From JAMXLO01 sp963719805 (GTDB lineage: Bacteria; Pseudomonadota; Alphaproteobacteria; Acetobacterales; Acetobacteraceae), in NCBI GenBank assembly GCA_963719805.1, contig CAVRDF010000003.1, positions 124,001 to 188,000 on the forward strand: a stretch of DNA of 64,000 bases, given 5' to 3'. Below, piece after piece: positions 16,762 through 25,547 of this stretch (position 1 is the stretch's first letter; each line of letters begins with the position of its first letter). The notes beneath the pieces were generated by a model. That model made no database searches. It was not told where the DNA came from and saw only the letters and a list, made by a program, of their open reading frames with translations. Both the position numbers and the translations under genes were made by a program.

Positions 16762-18729
16762 ATGAACGATCTGTTCTCCCGCAAAGGCTCCGACGGCTAC
16801 TCGGCCAAGGATATCGAAGTCCTCGAGGGACTGGAGCCGGTCCGGCGGCGTCCAGGCATGTATATCGGCGGCACCGACGAGACGGCCTTGCACCACCTCG
16901 CGGCCGAGCTGGTCGACAATGCAATGGACGAGGCAGTGGCCGGTCATGCCAGCTTCATCGAAGTCACCCTGGAGCCGGACAATTGGCTGACCGTGCTCGA
17001 CAACGGCCGCGGCATTCCAGTTGACCCGCATCCAAAATTCAAAAATCTCAGTGCGCTGGAAGTGATTCTGACAACGCTCCATTCGGGTGGGAAGTTCGCT
17101 GGCAAGGTCTACGCGACATCCGGTGGCCTGCATGGCGTCGGCAGTTCCGTCGTCAATGCCTTGGCCGAGAAGCTGCAAGTGGAAGTGGCGCGCGACCGCG
17201 TGCTGTGGAAACAGAGTTACGCGCGTGGCAAACCGACGACAAAGCTGGTCAATGGTGGCCCTGTGCACAACCGGCGCGGTACATCGATCCGCTTCAAGCC
17301 TGATTCTACTATATTTGGAGGCGTCGGCTTCTCACCTGCGCGGCTTTATCGACTATGCCGCTCGAAGGCCTATCTGTTCCGCGGCGTGCAGATCCGCTGG
17401 GCCTGCGACGCCTCGTTGCTGAAGGCTGGCAAGGACGACACGCCGGCCGAGGCCGTGCTGCATTTTCCGGGTGGCCTGCGCGACAGCCTCGAGGCCGATA
17501 TCGGCGAGACCCCGCGGGTGCTGCCGCAGACCTGGGCTGGTGAGGCCGACTTGCCAAGCGGTTCGGGCCGGCTGGAGTGGGCGGTCGCATGGCTGGAGGA
17601 AGGCGAGGGGTTCGTTCACTCCTATTGCAACACCATTCCCACCACGCTGGGCGGGACACATGAGGCTGGGTTCCGCGCGGCACTGCTGAAGGGGCTGCGC
17701 GCCTGGGGCGAGCAGCGGGGCAACCGTCGCACCGCGCAGATCGTGCCAGACGATCTGCTCGACCCGATCGCGGCAAAGCTGTCGGTGTTCCTGCGCGATC
17801 CGCAATTCCAGGGCCAGACCAAGGAGAAGCTGACCAGCACCGACGCGACCCGCCTGGTGGAAACCGCGCTGCGCGACCGCTTCGACCACTGGCTGGCCGG
17901 CGATCCGGCGCAGGCCGACAACCTTCTGGCCTTCGTCATTGAGCGGGCCGAGGATCGGCTGCGCCGCCGCGAAAACAAGGATACCGCGCGGAAATCTGCG
18001 ACCCGCAAGCTGCGCCTGCCCGGCAAGCTGACTGACTGCACGCGGGTGAACGCAGCGGAGACCGAGATCTTCCTTGTGGAGGGCGATTCCGCCGGCGGCT
18101 CGGCCAAGCAGGCGCGCAACCGCGAGACCCAGGCGATTTTGCCGCTGCGCGGTAAGATCCTGAACGTCGCCAGCGCCTCGGCCGACAAGCTGCGGCAGAA
18201 CCAGGAGCTGAAGGACCTGATCGAGGCTCTCGGCTGCGGGGTCGGGGACAAATTCGACCGCGCCAGGCTGCGCTATGGCCGCGTCATCATCATGACAGAC
18301 GCCGACGTGGACGGTGCGCACATCGCCTCGCTGCTGATGACCTTCTTCTATCGTGAGCTGCCCGAACTGGTTCGGCACGGCCATGTATATCTGGCGCAGC
18401 CGCCGCTCTACCGGCTCACCCAAGGGGCAAAGTCGGTCTACGCGATGAACGACGCCGACCGCGAGGCCAAGGCGAAGCGCGAGTTCAAGGCTGGCACGAA
18501 GGTCGAGGTCAGCAGGTTCAAGGGATTGGGCGAAATGCCACCGTCGCAGCTCAAGGAAACCACCATGGACCCGCGCAAGCGGACCCTGCTGAAGGTGGTG
18601 GCATTGCCGGAGGAGCGGGCGCTCAACAACGATCTCGTCGAAAGCCTGATGGGGCGCCGGCCGGAGCTGCGCTTCCAGTTCATCCAGGAGCGCGCAAAAA
18701 CGGTCGAGGTGGAAGAGGTGGATGTGTGA
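16762..18729 (+). CDS. parE: DNA topoisomerase IV subunit B (ParE)
   Basis: The 655-residue type IIA topoisomerase subunit has the GHKL ATPase motifs (DNAMDEAVAG, LDNGRGIPVD, GGLHGVGSSVVNALAE), then a transducer region, and a TOPRIM domain with EIFLVEGDSAGGSAKQ and the DADVDGAHI metal site. Its length and ending (about 650 residues, without the long GyrB insert) fit ParE rather than GyrB. With ParC it decatenates daughter chromosomes in the cytoplasm. ATG 16762 (MNDLFSRKGSDGYSAKDIEV) is chosen because homology starts there. parC is not in the window. Confidence 0.92.
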   Translation: MNDLFSRKGSDGYSAKDIEVLEGLEPVRRRPGMYIGGTDETALHHLAAELVDNAMDEAVAGHASFIEVTLEPDNWLTVLDNGRGIPVDPHPKFKNLSALEVILTTLHSGGKFAGKVYATSGGLHGVGSSVVNALAEKLQVEVARDRVLWKQSYARGKPTTKLVNGGPVHNRRGTSIRFKPDSTIFGGVGFSPARLYRLCRSKAYLFRGVQIRWACDASLLKAGKDDTPAEAVLHFPGGLRDSLEADIGETPRVLPQTWAGEADLPSGSGRLEWAVAWLEEGEGFVHSYCNTIPTTLGGTHEAGFRAALLKGLRAWGEQRGNRRTAQIVPDDLLDPIAAKLSVFLRDPQFQGQTKEKLTSTDATRLVETALRDRFDHWLAGDPAQADNLLAFVIERAEDRLRRRENKDTARKSATRKLRLPGKLTDCTRVNAAETEIFLVEGDSAGGSAKQARNRETQAILPLRGKILNVASASADKLRQNQELKDLIEALGCGVGDKFDRARLRYGRVIIMTDADVDGAHIASLLMTFFYRELPELVRHGHVYLAQPPLYRLTQGAKSVYAMNDADREAKAKREFKAGTKVEVSRFKGLGEMPPSQLKETTMDPRKRTLLKVVALPEERALNNDLVESLMGRRPELRFQFIQERAKTVEVEEVDV

Positions 18730-18820
18730 CCGAGCTGTGCTGTCCGGTGGCGGAGCGGGCGAAGAGCATTCCCTCACCCCGCCGCTAGGTTAGGCTGTTA
18801 CTTGGCAAACTTGCCCGATC

Positions 18821-18850
18821 ATGTATATTTGCAATGTTGATGATATACAT
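18821..18850. promoter_or_regulatory. Probable VapBC operator (inverted repeat)
   Basis: ATGTATAT at 18821-18828 and ATATACAT at 18843-18850 form a perfect 8-base inverted repeat with a 14-base spacer, ending 14 bases before the vapB start. Toxin-antitoxin pairs of this type bind palindromes at their own promoter, so this is a likely autoregulatory operator. Its AT-rich composition stands out from the surrounding DNA. Confidence 0.7.
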
Positions 18851-18864
18851 CGAGCGAGCCTACA

Positions 18865-19110
18865 ATGGCGCTGCAAATTGCCAATCCCGCGGTTGTTGCC
18901 AAGATTGAACGGCTCGCCAAGGCGACCGGACTTACCAAGACTGCTGCCGTAGAAAGGGCCGTCGAAGCTCTCCTTCAGCAAGAGCCGCCGAACCAGACCG
19001 GAGACATCAGGCGGAACATGCGTGCCATCCTGGCCCAGATCGATCGCACGCCTGATCTGCCGGCGCCCTCCGATCCGCTGCAGTGGGACGAACATGGTTT
19101 GCCACGATGA
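18865..19110 (+). CDS. vapB: VapB-type antitoxin (Rv0623-like)
   Basis: The 81-residue protein has an N-terminal DNA-binding-type segment (MALQIANPAVVAKIERLAKA, then TGLTKTAAVERAVEALL) typical of Rv0623-like antitoxins. A Pro-rich tail (TPDLPAPSDPLQWDEHGLPR) would wrap the toxin. The antitoxin neutralises the VapC nuclease and represses the operon through the palindrome upstream. Its stop overlaps the vapC start as ATGA. Confidence 0.88.
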   Translation: MALQIANPAVVAKIERLAKATGLTKTAAVERAVEALLQQEPPNQTGDIRRNMRAILAQIDRTPDLPAPSDPLQWDEHGLPR

Positions 19111-19499
19111 TCGCCGTCGACACATCGGCGATCGTGGCGATTGCTCTGAACGAGCCAGAACGGAACAGATTCGAAACGACGATTGTCGGTGCGACGAAGG
19201 CTCTCATCAGCACCGTATCCGTCGTCGAAGCGAAGATGGTCATCCATGGACGCAAAGGCGCCCGAGCAGTGGTTTTCCTGGATGACTATCTCAAGTTGCC
19301 GGTGTTCGAGATCACGCCGCCAACCCCAGCCGATATGGACGCCGCATACTCGGCGTTCGTCGCATTCGGCAAAGGAAGTGGCCATCCTGCGGCACTGAAC
19401 TTCGGCGACCTGTTCGCCTACGCGCTGGCCAAAGTGCGGAATTTGCCGCTGCTTTTCAAAGGTGATGATTTCGCCGAGACCGATATTCTGCCGGTTTGA
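19107..19499 (+). CDS. vapC: VapC-type PIN-domain toxin
   Basis: The 130-residue protein begins MIAVDTSAIVAIALNEPE with the first PIN acidic residue (D5). It has a conserved Glu in SVVEAKMV, then NFGDLFAYALA and LLFKGDDFAETDI, which supply the remaining metal-binding acids. Such toxins cut RNA when freed from VapB. ATG 19107 is chosen because it overlaps the vapB stop by four bases, the usual arrangement. No damage is visible, so the pair looks functional. Confidence 0.9.
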   Translation: MIAVDTSAIVAIALNEPERNRFETTIVGATKALISTVSVVEAKMVIHGRKGARAVVFLDDYLKLPVFEITPPTPADMDAAYSAFVAFGKGSGHPAALNFGDLFAYALAKVRNLPLLFKGDDFAETDILPV

Positions 19500-19519
19500 A
19501 CTCACCACGGCAGCGGGAT

Positions 19520-21158
19520 ATGACGGACCCGGAACTGCCGCATGACAGCTCCGCCACGGGCTCCGCCTCTATCCAGCAGGTCACGATGTTCGATCAGACG
19601 ACTGTTCTTGTGGTCGGGGCAGGTCCAACAGGATTACTGCTGGCATCGGAGCTACTCCGCCGGAATGTCGAGTGCCGTCTGATCGACTCGCACCAAGCGC
19701 CGTTGCACTGGGATCGGGCCACCGTCGTGCACCCGCGTTCCCTGGAACTCTTCGAATGCCTCGGTATCCTCGAGCCGCTGCTGACCGCAGGTGTGAAGCA
19801 ACGGATTGCTCGGCTGCACTCGCAAGGCACCGTGCTGGGCGAAATCGATCTCTCGATCTGCGGCAGCCGCTACGGGTTCAACATCGGTATCTCCGAGGAG
19901 GTGACCGAGTTGATTCTCACCGGGTACCTGCACCGGCAGGGTGGCAAGGTCATTCGTTCATCGAGTTCTGATCGCACTGGCGGACGATAAGAGCGGCCTG
20001 CTCGCGACGGTCGAGCGAGAAGGCACAACCGAGCAGATTTTGGCGAAGTGGGTGGTAGGGTGCGACGGGCTTCACAGCACGAGCCGAACCCTGACCGGGA
20101 TCGATATGATCGGGCACGACATCATCCAACCCTGGGCGGTGTTCGACGCGACCGTGGTGGGCTGGCAAAACTCTTACGAAGGAAACTACGCGTATCTTGA
20201 CGAGATTCCGGTGATCCTGACCGCGCTTCCCGGCCAGCGATGGCGTGTTTATCTAAGGCCGTCTTCTCCCACGTCCGACCTTGTGGCCGATGCGTCGTCC
20301 ACTATCAACCGCTACCTGTCCCCGTTCAGCTTTGATGGCGTCGATAACCCCACACGTTTTCATTGTCACACGAAGGTAGCGGGGCGGTTCCGGTCGGGCC
20401 GTGTCTTTCTCGCGGGGGACGCGGCACATGTTTGTTCCCCTGCCCAGGGCCACGGCATGAACACAGGCCTGCAGGACGCGATCAATCTGGCCTGGAAGCT
20501 GGCACTGGTTTGCCATGGCCATTGCGACGCCGCGCTGTTGCACAGCTATGAAGCAGAGCGCCGCCCAGTGGCCGAGCTGGTCACCGCGTCAGGAGATGCG
20601 GTCGAGCTTGCGCAAATGATAATCGATCCAGCCGAACGCCAAGCCCGCGACGAATCACTGCGTGCTGCATTCACTGATCCGGACGCGCGGCACCACGAGG
20701 CTGTTGCGGAGGCAGAGCTGGATATCGACTACGGCGGCTCGCCTATCGTCATGGGGAACAGGCACGATGCGCTCGCGCCGGGCCAACGCTTGCCGGATAC
20801 GATCGAGGTCCGGCTTGCCAATGGCGGAACATGCATGCTGCATGAATTGGCCAACCGCGCCGGCCACACTGCACTATTGATCGGTGAATACACTGAAGCC
20901 CTCGTGCGCGTTGAGAACTCCATCCGTTCCCAGAACGTCGCATCCGTCATCATCGAGGACACTGTTGTGGTCGCCACCCGCTCCGACGATCAGTGCCCGT
21001 ACGCACGGGTCACGCCGGCAACGTCCGAACAGCTCGGGATTGTCGAAAGTACCCTTCTCGTCGTTCGGCCCGATGGCCACATCGGACTCCGATCCGACCG
21101 CAATCATGTCGAGAACCTGGCAGCCTACCAGCAGTTGCTGATATCCGGCGGAGCATGA
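19520..21158 (+). pseudogene. FAD-dependent aromatic-type monooxygenase, frameshifted
   Basis: The first frame has the FAD-binding GAGPTGLLLASELLRRN motif and continues to about 19965. The next frame carries VVGCDGLHSTSRTLTG, the second FAD motif VFLAGDAAHVCSPAQGHGMN, and a C-terminal thioredoxin-like part to 21158. The switch lies in TCATCGAGTTCTG; removing one T gives a continuous protein of 545 residues. The family (PheA/TfdB type) hydroxylates aromatic rings using NAD(P)H. Start at ATG 19520, preceded by AGCGGGA. It lies 20 bases after vapC. It could be a real pseudogene or a base-call error. Confidence 0.75.
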
Positions 21159-21164
21159 CGGATT

Positions 21165-21183
21165 CCAAAGGCTGTGCCTTTGG
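21165..21183. terminator. Hairpin after the monooxygenase gene
   Basis: CCAAAGGC pairs with GCCTTTGG around a TGT loop, 6 bases after the monooxygenase stop. It is the first of two hairpins in a 64-base gap between convergent genes. Confidence 0.6.
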
Positions 21184-21191
21184 TGGGGATT

Positions 21192-21212
21192 TCAGGGGGT
21201 AAGACCCCCTGA
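21192..21212. terminator. Second hairpin in the convergent gap
   Basis: TCAGGGGGT pairs perfectly with ACCCCCTGA around an AAG loop, 10 bases before the end of the FliJ-like gene. It is likely the terminator for that minus-strand unit. Confidence 0.6.
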
Positions 21213-21222
21213 CCTTATCGAT

Positions 21223-21651
21223 TCAACCGCCCGACAAACCGCCCGTGGTCTGGCGGGCAAGTTCGCGCTCGTCCGCCTGCTGTTCGTTCCGGCGGGTCGT
21301 GGTGCGCCGATGCTCGGCTCGAATGGCGTCAAGCGCCAGTTCCAACCGCTTGGTCCGCGACACCGCGTCGCGCAGCGCCTCGCGCGCAGTCGTCTCGCTG
21401 CGATCAAGTTCGGATGCCCGCTGCAGCAACGGGCTGCGATTGCGCGACGCATGCGGCGCCCAGGAAGCCAACGCCGCCAGCGCATCCGGATTTGTCAGTG
21501 CGCTGTCCGCCTCGTTCGCCACCCGCGTGTCATGCTCGTTCAGCGCCTTCGACGCTTCCGCCGAGGCGCGCGCGATCTGCGACAGATCACCGCGACGTTC
21601 GTCGGTGTCCTGTTGCGCCAGCCGTACCAGCAGGGGAAGGCCCCGCCGCAT
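21223..21651 (-). CDS. FliJ-like coiled-coil protein (candidate flagellar export chaperone)
   Basis: The 142-residue protein is helical, highly charged and coiled-coil-like (LDRSETTAREALRDAVSRTK, then RAEHRRTTTRRNEQQADERE), with no signal peptide. Size and pattern fit FliJ, the stalk that links the FliI ATPase to the export gate. It is 58 bases downstream of the ParB-like gene on the same strand, at the edge of the flagellar island, but not beside fliI (31.2-32.6 kb). GGAG precedes the ATG. FliJ is poorly conserved, so this remains a candidate. Confidence 0.5.
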   Translation of the reverse strand: MRRGLPLLVRLAQQDTDERRGDLSQIARASAEASKALNEHDTRVANEADSALTNPDALAALASWAPHASRNRSPLLQRASELDRSETTAREALRDAVSRTKRLELALDAIRAEHRRTTTRRNEQQADERELARQTTGGLSGG

Positions 21652-21709
21652 CGCACCGCTCCATAATGAACTGGCGAAACACTAGCCCGATCCCGGTTGC
21701 GGCGTTGTT

Positions 21710-23428
21710 TCAGATCGGGATGCCGGGGCGCTTTCGGAACCGCTCCCAGGCCGACAGGATCTCGTCGATCTGCGCGTTCTGATCGGCCTTGCGCAGGTCG
21801 ATCATCCGATCGCGCAGCCGCAGGATGATGTGTCCAGCCGGCAGGTTGGCCGCCGTTTCCAGCCGATCGAGGAATACGGCGCCGAGCGCCGGGTCATCGC
21901 GCATCACACGATAAGCGGCATAAACCAGCGCCGAGGATCGGCCGTAGCGCACCAGCTTGCGGGCAAAACCGCGCAGCCGCATCAGTTCGGGATGCGCCGT
22001 GATCACGTCACGGACTTCCGAGGCCGTCGGGCGCGCATTCGGTTCCCCGGCCGGTTTCAATTCGCGCCGCCATAGCAGCACCGCGGTCGCCGAGATCAGC
22101 GCCTTGTCGCCGAAATCCTCGAACATCTCATCGACCGCCGGCGCCTTCTTCGCCTGCTTGTCGTAGGTCTCGAAGGCCTCCTCGGGCAGCCCGCGCATCA
22201 CCAGCACCTCGATCGGCTGGTTCGCCTCGAGCACTGCCGACAGACGATGTTGGCCATTCAACAGCCGCCCGCTGCGCGAGAAGCAGATCGGCTGCGCGTT
22301 GAACATCCACTGGCCGTTGCGGATATCGCGCGCCATCGCCGCCACGTGCGATTGCACGATGTTGCGGTTGCCGCGATTGGCGGCCAGATATTCCTCGGCG
22401 CGCTCCGGCGTGATGCTTTCCACTGTCATGGCATACACGCTGGGATCGCGCAGTGCCGCTTCCGCCTCCTCCACCAGCCGCTCCTGCACGTCGGCGCGGG
22501 CGCTGGCATGCTCGGAATCCTTCAGCCCGGCGTAGCCGGTAAGCCGCGGAAACTCTTCGCCGGTGCGCGGATTGCGGGCGATGTCCTGCCAGACATAGGT
22601 CTCGCTGCGCGCGCCGGCCATCGTGTCGTTCAGCGCCTTGATGCAGATCGCGAACAGCGTCGCGGCGGTCAGCCGCAGCGCCGGGTCATTGCGTCCTTCC
22701 ATCAGGCGGCGGCGGATCAGCACGCCGGGCTCGCTGGCATCGAACCGCTCAGGATGCGCGATACTGTCGAGGAAGTGCCGGAGCGCGCTGCGATCGACCT
22801 GCAGGCCCATGAAGCTCAGCGGTGTGCGGATCGACTCCGCCAGCAGCCGGGCAGGGTGATCGAAGCTGAACTTCACCGCCGTGTCGATCTCGTCGCGATT
22901 GGCCTCGAGCGCACGTTCCATGCGGCTCCAGGGCGGTGTCGAAGTACCGCGTGTCAGCGTGCCATCGTCGTAACGGATCAATTTGGCCAGCATGCTGGCC
23001 ACGGCCGCCGGCCGCGGTATGCCGCGCGTTTCCAGCACGCCGGTGAACGAGCGCCGGCGCTGCTGATCGAGGGTATGGATCGTGTCGTCGGGAACATTCT
23101 CCGCCAGCACCGTCACGAACGGCAACTTGGCGTCGACACAGGCGTATAGCCGCTGCAGTCCGTCCAGCAGCACGCCGTTGCGCGATAGGATGATCGGCAT
23201 CCCGTTGAGTACCCATTCACCGTTGCGCATCGCCTGCGCATAGGCTGCAACGGCGCTCTGGTTGCGCCGGCCGGTCGGGCGCTTCATCGCCAGGAAACTG
23301 CCTGCCGTCTCCGGATCGATCCGCACAATGCTGAAGCGGGCCTGACGTGAGCCGGCATCCTCGACCCGGACGACATGTCCAAGTTCCGCTCCGGTTCCGT
23401 CGATGTGGGCCTGGTCAGGCATCAGCAC
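21710..23428 (-). CDS. Protein with two tandem ParB-like domains
   Basis: The 572-residue protein contains two copies of one module. Copy 1 (about 35-245) has AMRNGEWVLNGMPIILSRNG, LLDGLQRLYACVDAKLPF and TLDQQRRRSFTGVL. Copy 2 (about 335-560) has DIRNGQWMFNAQPICFSRSG, LLNGQHRLSAVLEANQPI and TYDKQAKKAP. The G-Q-H-R box resembles ParB/sulfiredoxin-fold proteins that bind nucleotides or DNA; in copy 1 it has changed to G-L-Q-R. No DNA-binding helix-turn-helix is obvious. Similar single modules occur in phage-linked genes. Its place between a FliJ-like gene and flagellin-related genes is unusual, and a role in motility is only an inference from position. Confidence 0.65.
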   Translation of the reverse strand: MLMPDQAHIDGTGAELGHVVRVEDAGSRQARFSIVRIDPETAGSFLAMKRPTGRRNQSAVAAYAQAMRNGEWVLNGMPIILSRNGVLLDGLQRLYACVDAKLPFVTVLAENVPDDTIHTLDQQRRRSFTGVLETRGIPRPAAVASMLAKLIRYDDGTLTRGTSTPPWSRMERALEANRDEIDTAVKFSFDHPARLLAESIRTPLSFMGLQVDRSALRHFLDSIAHPERFDASEPGVLIRRRLMEGRNDPALRLTAATLFAICIKALNDTMAGARSETYVWQDIARNPRTGEEFPRLTGYAGLKDSEHASARADVQERLVEEAEAALRDPSVYAMTVESITPERAEEYLAANRGNRNIVQSHVAAMARDIRNGQWMFNAQPICFSRSGRLLNGQHRLSAVLEANQPIEVLVMRGLPEEAFETYDKQAKKAPAVDEMFEDFGDKALISATAVLLWRRELKPAGEPNARPTASEVRDVITAHPELMRLRGFARKLVRYGRSSALVYAAYRVMRDDPALGAVFLDRLETAANLPAGHIILRLRDRMIDLRKADQNAQIDEILSAWERFRKRPGIPI

Positions 23429-23641
23429 TCACTGTTCAGGGCGAGCGCAGGCGGGCAGCGCTCACGGCGTACATGCGAAAAGCGTCCTTCTGCCAGCGAA
23501 AGAAGTCCGCGAAATTGAACCGCGATTTAGAAAATTGCAAGGGCGAATCGCGAACTTTTCACGCTGACCAGGGTCGGAATCCGTAATGGCGCTGTCCTGC
23601 CCCGCTTCGACAAACCTGTCCTTGCACGATCCAGTGAGTTA

Positions 23642-23648
23642 TGCGAAA
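23642..23648 (+). promoter_or_regulatory. TGCGAAA element before the flgJ-flgN unit
   Basis: TTATGCGAAATTGTAGC lies 30 bases upstream of the rod-binding gene start, within a 250-base gap after the divergent ParB-like gene. The same core appears before other flagellar units. It could be a shared regulator site or part of a promoter; this is an inference. Other AT-rich GCGAA variants occur at 23509 and 23558. Confidence 0.4.
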
Positions 23649-23678
23649 TTGTAGCAATTCCCGGTTCAGAAAGAGCCC

Positions 23679-24002
23679 ATGTCCTCGATTGGTCCAGCCT
23701 CCCCCATAAACCCGCCGATGGTGCCACCTGCCCCCGCAGCCTTCGCCAATGATGCGAAGTTGCATCGCGCCGCGCAGCAGTTCGAGTCGATGTTCATGAC
23801 TGAAATGCTGCATCACGCCCGCCCGTCGCCCGCCGCGCAAGGAGTATTCGCCGCTGGCGCCGGAGAAAAGGCTTGGCAGCCGTTGATGGACCAGGCGCTC
23901 GGCCAGGCGGCCTCCGCCCAGTCGGGTTCGTCACTCGTCGGCGAAATTGAAAAGGCTTTGAAAGCCGCCCAAGGGCAACACGTCATCGCACGGAGTAAAT
24001 GA
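23679..24002 (+). CDS. flgJ: Flagellar rod-binding protein (FlgJ N-terminal type)
   Basis: The 107-residue protein matches the rod-binding domain of FlgJ: KLHRAAQQFESMFMTEMLHH, then a short WQPLMDQALGQAA helix. It caps the growing rod in the periplasm. It lacks the muramidase half of enterobacterial FlgJ; a separate transglycosylase lies at 52.6-53.5 kb. Its stop overlaps the next start by four bases (ATGA), so the FlgN-like gene is in the same operon. Confidence 0.85.
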   Translation: MSSIGPASPINPPMVPPAPAAFANDAKLHRAAQQFESMFMTEMLHHARPSPAAQGVFAAGAGEKAWQPLMDQALGQAASAQSGSSLVGEIEKALKAAQGQHVIARSK

Positions 24003-24391
24003 TGAGTGGCACTGTTCCTTCCCTGGCTGAAGCCGCCCGGCGCCTGCGCGCCGCCTTGCAGCGGGAAACCGATCTGGCGCGCCGTGGCGCGGTTACCGAA
24101 CTGGCACTGGCGGCCGACGCGAAGCAGGAGGCTTTCGCTGTCTTCAGCGATGCCTGTCAGGCTTGGCCCACCGATGCACAGCGTTCCGACGACGACCGGG
24201 GCTCCTTGCGGGCCCTTGTCCTCGCCGCCAGCGAAAACACCCACATACTGGAGGCAGTGCGCGCGACCCTCGAGGGGTTCACCACCCGGCTGCGCGACGC
24301 ACTCGGCACGGTTGCCGATCCCGGCGTCTATGGCCCGTCCGGACGGCGCCCGTACCACGTGCCGGCGGCACGCTTCGATGCCTCAGCCTGA
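23999..24391 (+). CDS. FlgN-like flagellar chaperone candidate
   Basis: The 130-residue cytoplasmic, helical protein (LAEAARRLRAALQRETDLARRG... with Glu/Ala/Arg-rich helices) has the size and position of FlgN, the chaperone for the hook-filament junction proteins FlgK and FlgL. No signature is decisive. It overlaps the rod-binding gene by four bases and is followed by a 156-base leader and flagellin. FlgK and FlgL are in this window, so such a partner is expected. Confidence 0.55.
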   Translation: MMSGTVPSLAEAARRLRAALQRETDLARRGAVTELALAADAKQEAFAVFSDACQAWPTDAQRSDDDRGSLRALVLAASENTHILEAVRATLEGFTTRLRDALGTVADPGVYGPSGRRPYHVPAARFDASA

Positions 24392-24402
24392 TGGCCTAAT
24401 CC

Positions 24403-24475
24403 TGCGAAATGCCGCTGTTGAACGTTTACAGGACGGCGAAACGGTGATACTTACTCAAATCGTCGCGCTGCGAAA
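24403..24475 (+). promoter_or_regulatory. Two TGCGAAA elements in the flagellin leader
   Basis: TGCGAAA occurs at 24403-24409 and 24469-24475 in the leader before flagellin. The second copy reads TGCGAAAAATCGCTACA, close to TGCGAAAAAACGCTATA found before fliF. The region between the second copy and the flagellin ATG (24548) would form a leader that FlbT might act on. Binding is an inference. Confidence 0.45.
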
Positions 24476-24547
24476 AATCGCTACACCGCGCGGCCCTCGC
24501 GTCAGAACGGCGCTCCCGCAAACCACCCTGAATGGGAGCCATCACCA

Positions 24548-25444
24548 ATGATCAATTCAATTCTCACCAATTATGGCGCCATGTCGGCGCTGAGCAGCCT
24601 GCAGGCGACCCAGTCGTCCCTGCTGACCACCCAGAACCGCGTCTCCTCTGGCCTTCGTGTTTCCACCGCCAAGGACGATGCCGCCGATTGGGTGACGTCC
24701 ACCACCATGAAGTCGAACATCGCGAGCTTGCAGCAGGTCAGCCAGAACCTCGGCAACGCTGACTCGATCCTCGGCACCGCAGTGTCCGGTGCGACCACCA
24801 TCGCCAGCCTGGTCCAGCAGATCCGCGTCAAGGTGGCGTCCGCCACCGATCCTTCCACCAACGTGGCGGCAACGCAGAACGAAGTCGACCAGTTGGTCAA
24901 CCAGATCGGCGCGACCCTCAAGAGCACTGCCTTCAACGGTGTGAACCTGCTGGACAACAGCAATCCGACAGGCCTTAGCTTCGTCGCTTCGACCGCGAAC
25001 AACTATGCTTCCGGTGGCACCTCGTCCACCATCAGCACCGGGGCTGCGGTTGACCTGACGACCACGGCGACCGGCACCAACGCGACGATGGCGGCGCTGT
25101 ACAACCTGGTTGACAGCGGCGGTTCGGGCGGCGGTCTGGCGGCAATCGCTGCCGGCACCACGACGATCGACAACGCACTGAAGACGGTTGACCAGGCTGC
25201 TGGTACGGTGAGCGGTGCCGCGGCCCAGTACGGCGCGGTGCAGCAGAACGTCGAAGGTCAGCAGACCTTCGTCAAGAACCTGGTCTCGACGCTGAATTCG
25301 GGCGTCAGCAACCTGGTTGATGCCGACATGACGACAGAGTCGGCGCGGCTCAGCGCCCTGCAGGTCCAGCAGCAGCTGGGCACACAGGCACTCAGCATCG
25401 CCAACCAGTCTCCGCAGCTGATCCTGAAGCTGTTCAACGGCTGA
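24548..25444 (+). CDS. fliC: Flagellin
   Basis: The 298-residue filament subunit has the conserved N-terminal D0/D1 helices (MINSILTNYGAMSALSSLQA, RVSSGLRVSTAKDDAADW) and C-terminal helices (VDADMTTESARLSALQVQQQ, ending QSPQLILKLFNG). The central region is short and Thr/Ser/Gly-rich, so this is a small flagellin. It has no signal peptide because it is secreted through the flagellar channel. FlaF and FlbT follow. A GC-rich hairpin lies 9 bases after the stop. Only one flagellin copy is seen. Confidence 0.95.
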   Translation: MINSILTNYGAMSALSSLQATQSSLLTTQNRVSSGLRVSTAKDDAADWVTSTTMKSNIASLQQVSQNLGNADSILGTAVSGATTIASLVQQIRVKVASATDPSTNVAATQNEVDQLVNQIGATLKSTAFNGVNLLDNSNPTGLSFVASTANNYASGGTSSTISTGAAVDLTTTATGTNATMAALYNLVDSGGSGGGLAAIAAGTTTIDNALKTVDQAAGTVSGAAAQYGAVQQNVEGQQTFVKNLVSTLNSGVSNLVDADMTTESARLSALQVQQQLGTQALSIANQSPQLILKLFNG

Positions 25445-25452
25445 CTAGACTT

Positions 25453-25480
25453 GGGGCCGGTCCTGTTAAAGGCCGGCCCC
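25453..25480 (+). terminator. Hairpin after flagellin
   Basis: GGGGCCGG pairs with CCGGCCCC around a 12-base loop, 9 bases after the flagellin stop. There is no clear T tract, so it may limit rather than end transcription into flaF, or protect the flagellin message. Confidence 0.55.
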
Positions 25481-25547
25481 ACGCCTACCCGGCGGCGCAA
25501 GCGCCGCTTCGAAAGAGTAACGCTCGACGAGGAAGAAGGCCCGTTCG

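Noticed and set aside
17353..18777. A 474-residue frame antisense to parE
   Set aside because: It mirrors the parE codons in GC-rich DNA and has no recognisable domain.
22247..23149. A 300-residue frame antisense to the ParB-like gene
   Set aside because: Same reason: His/Arg-rich shadow of a gene with clear internal repeats.
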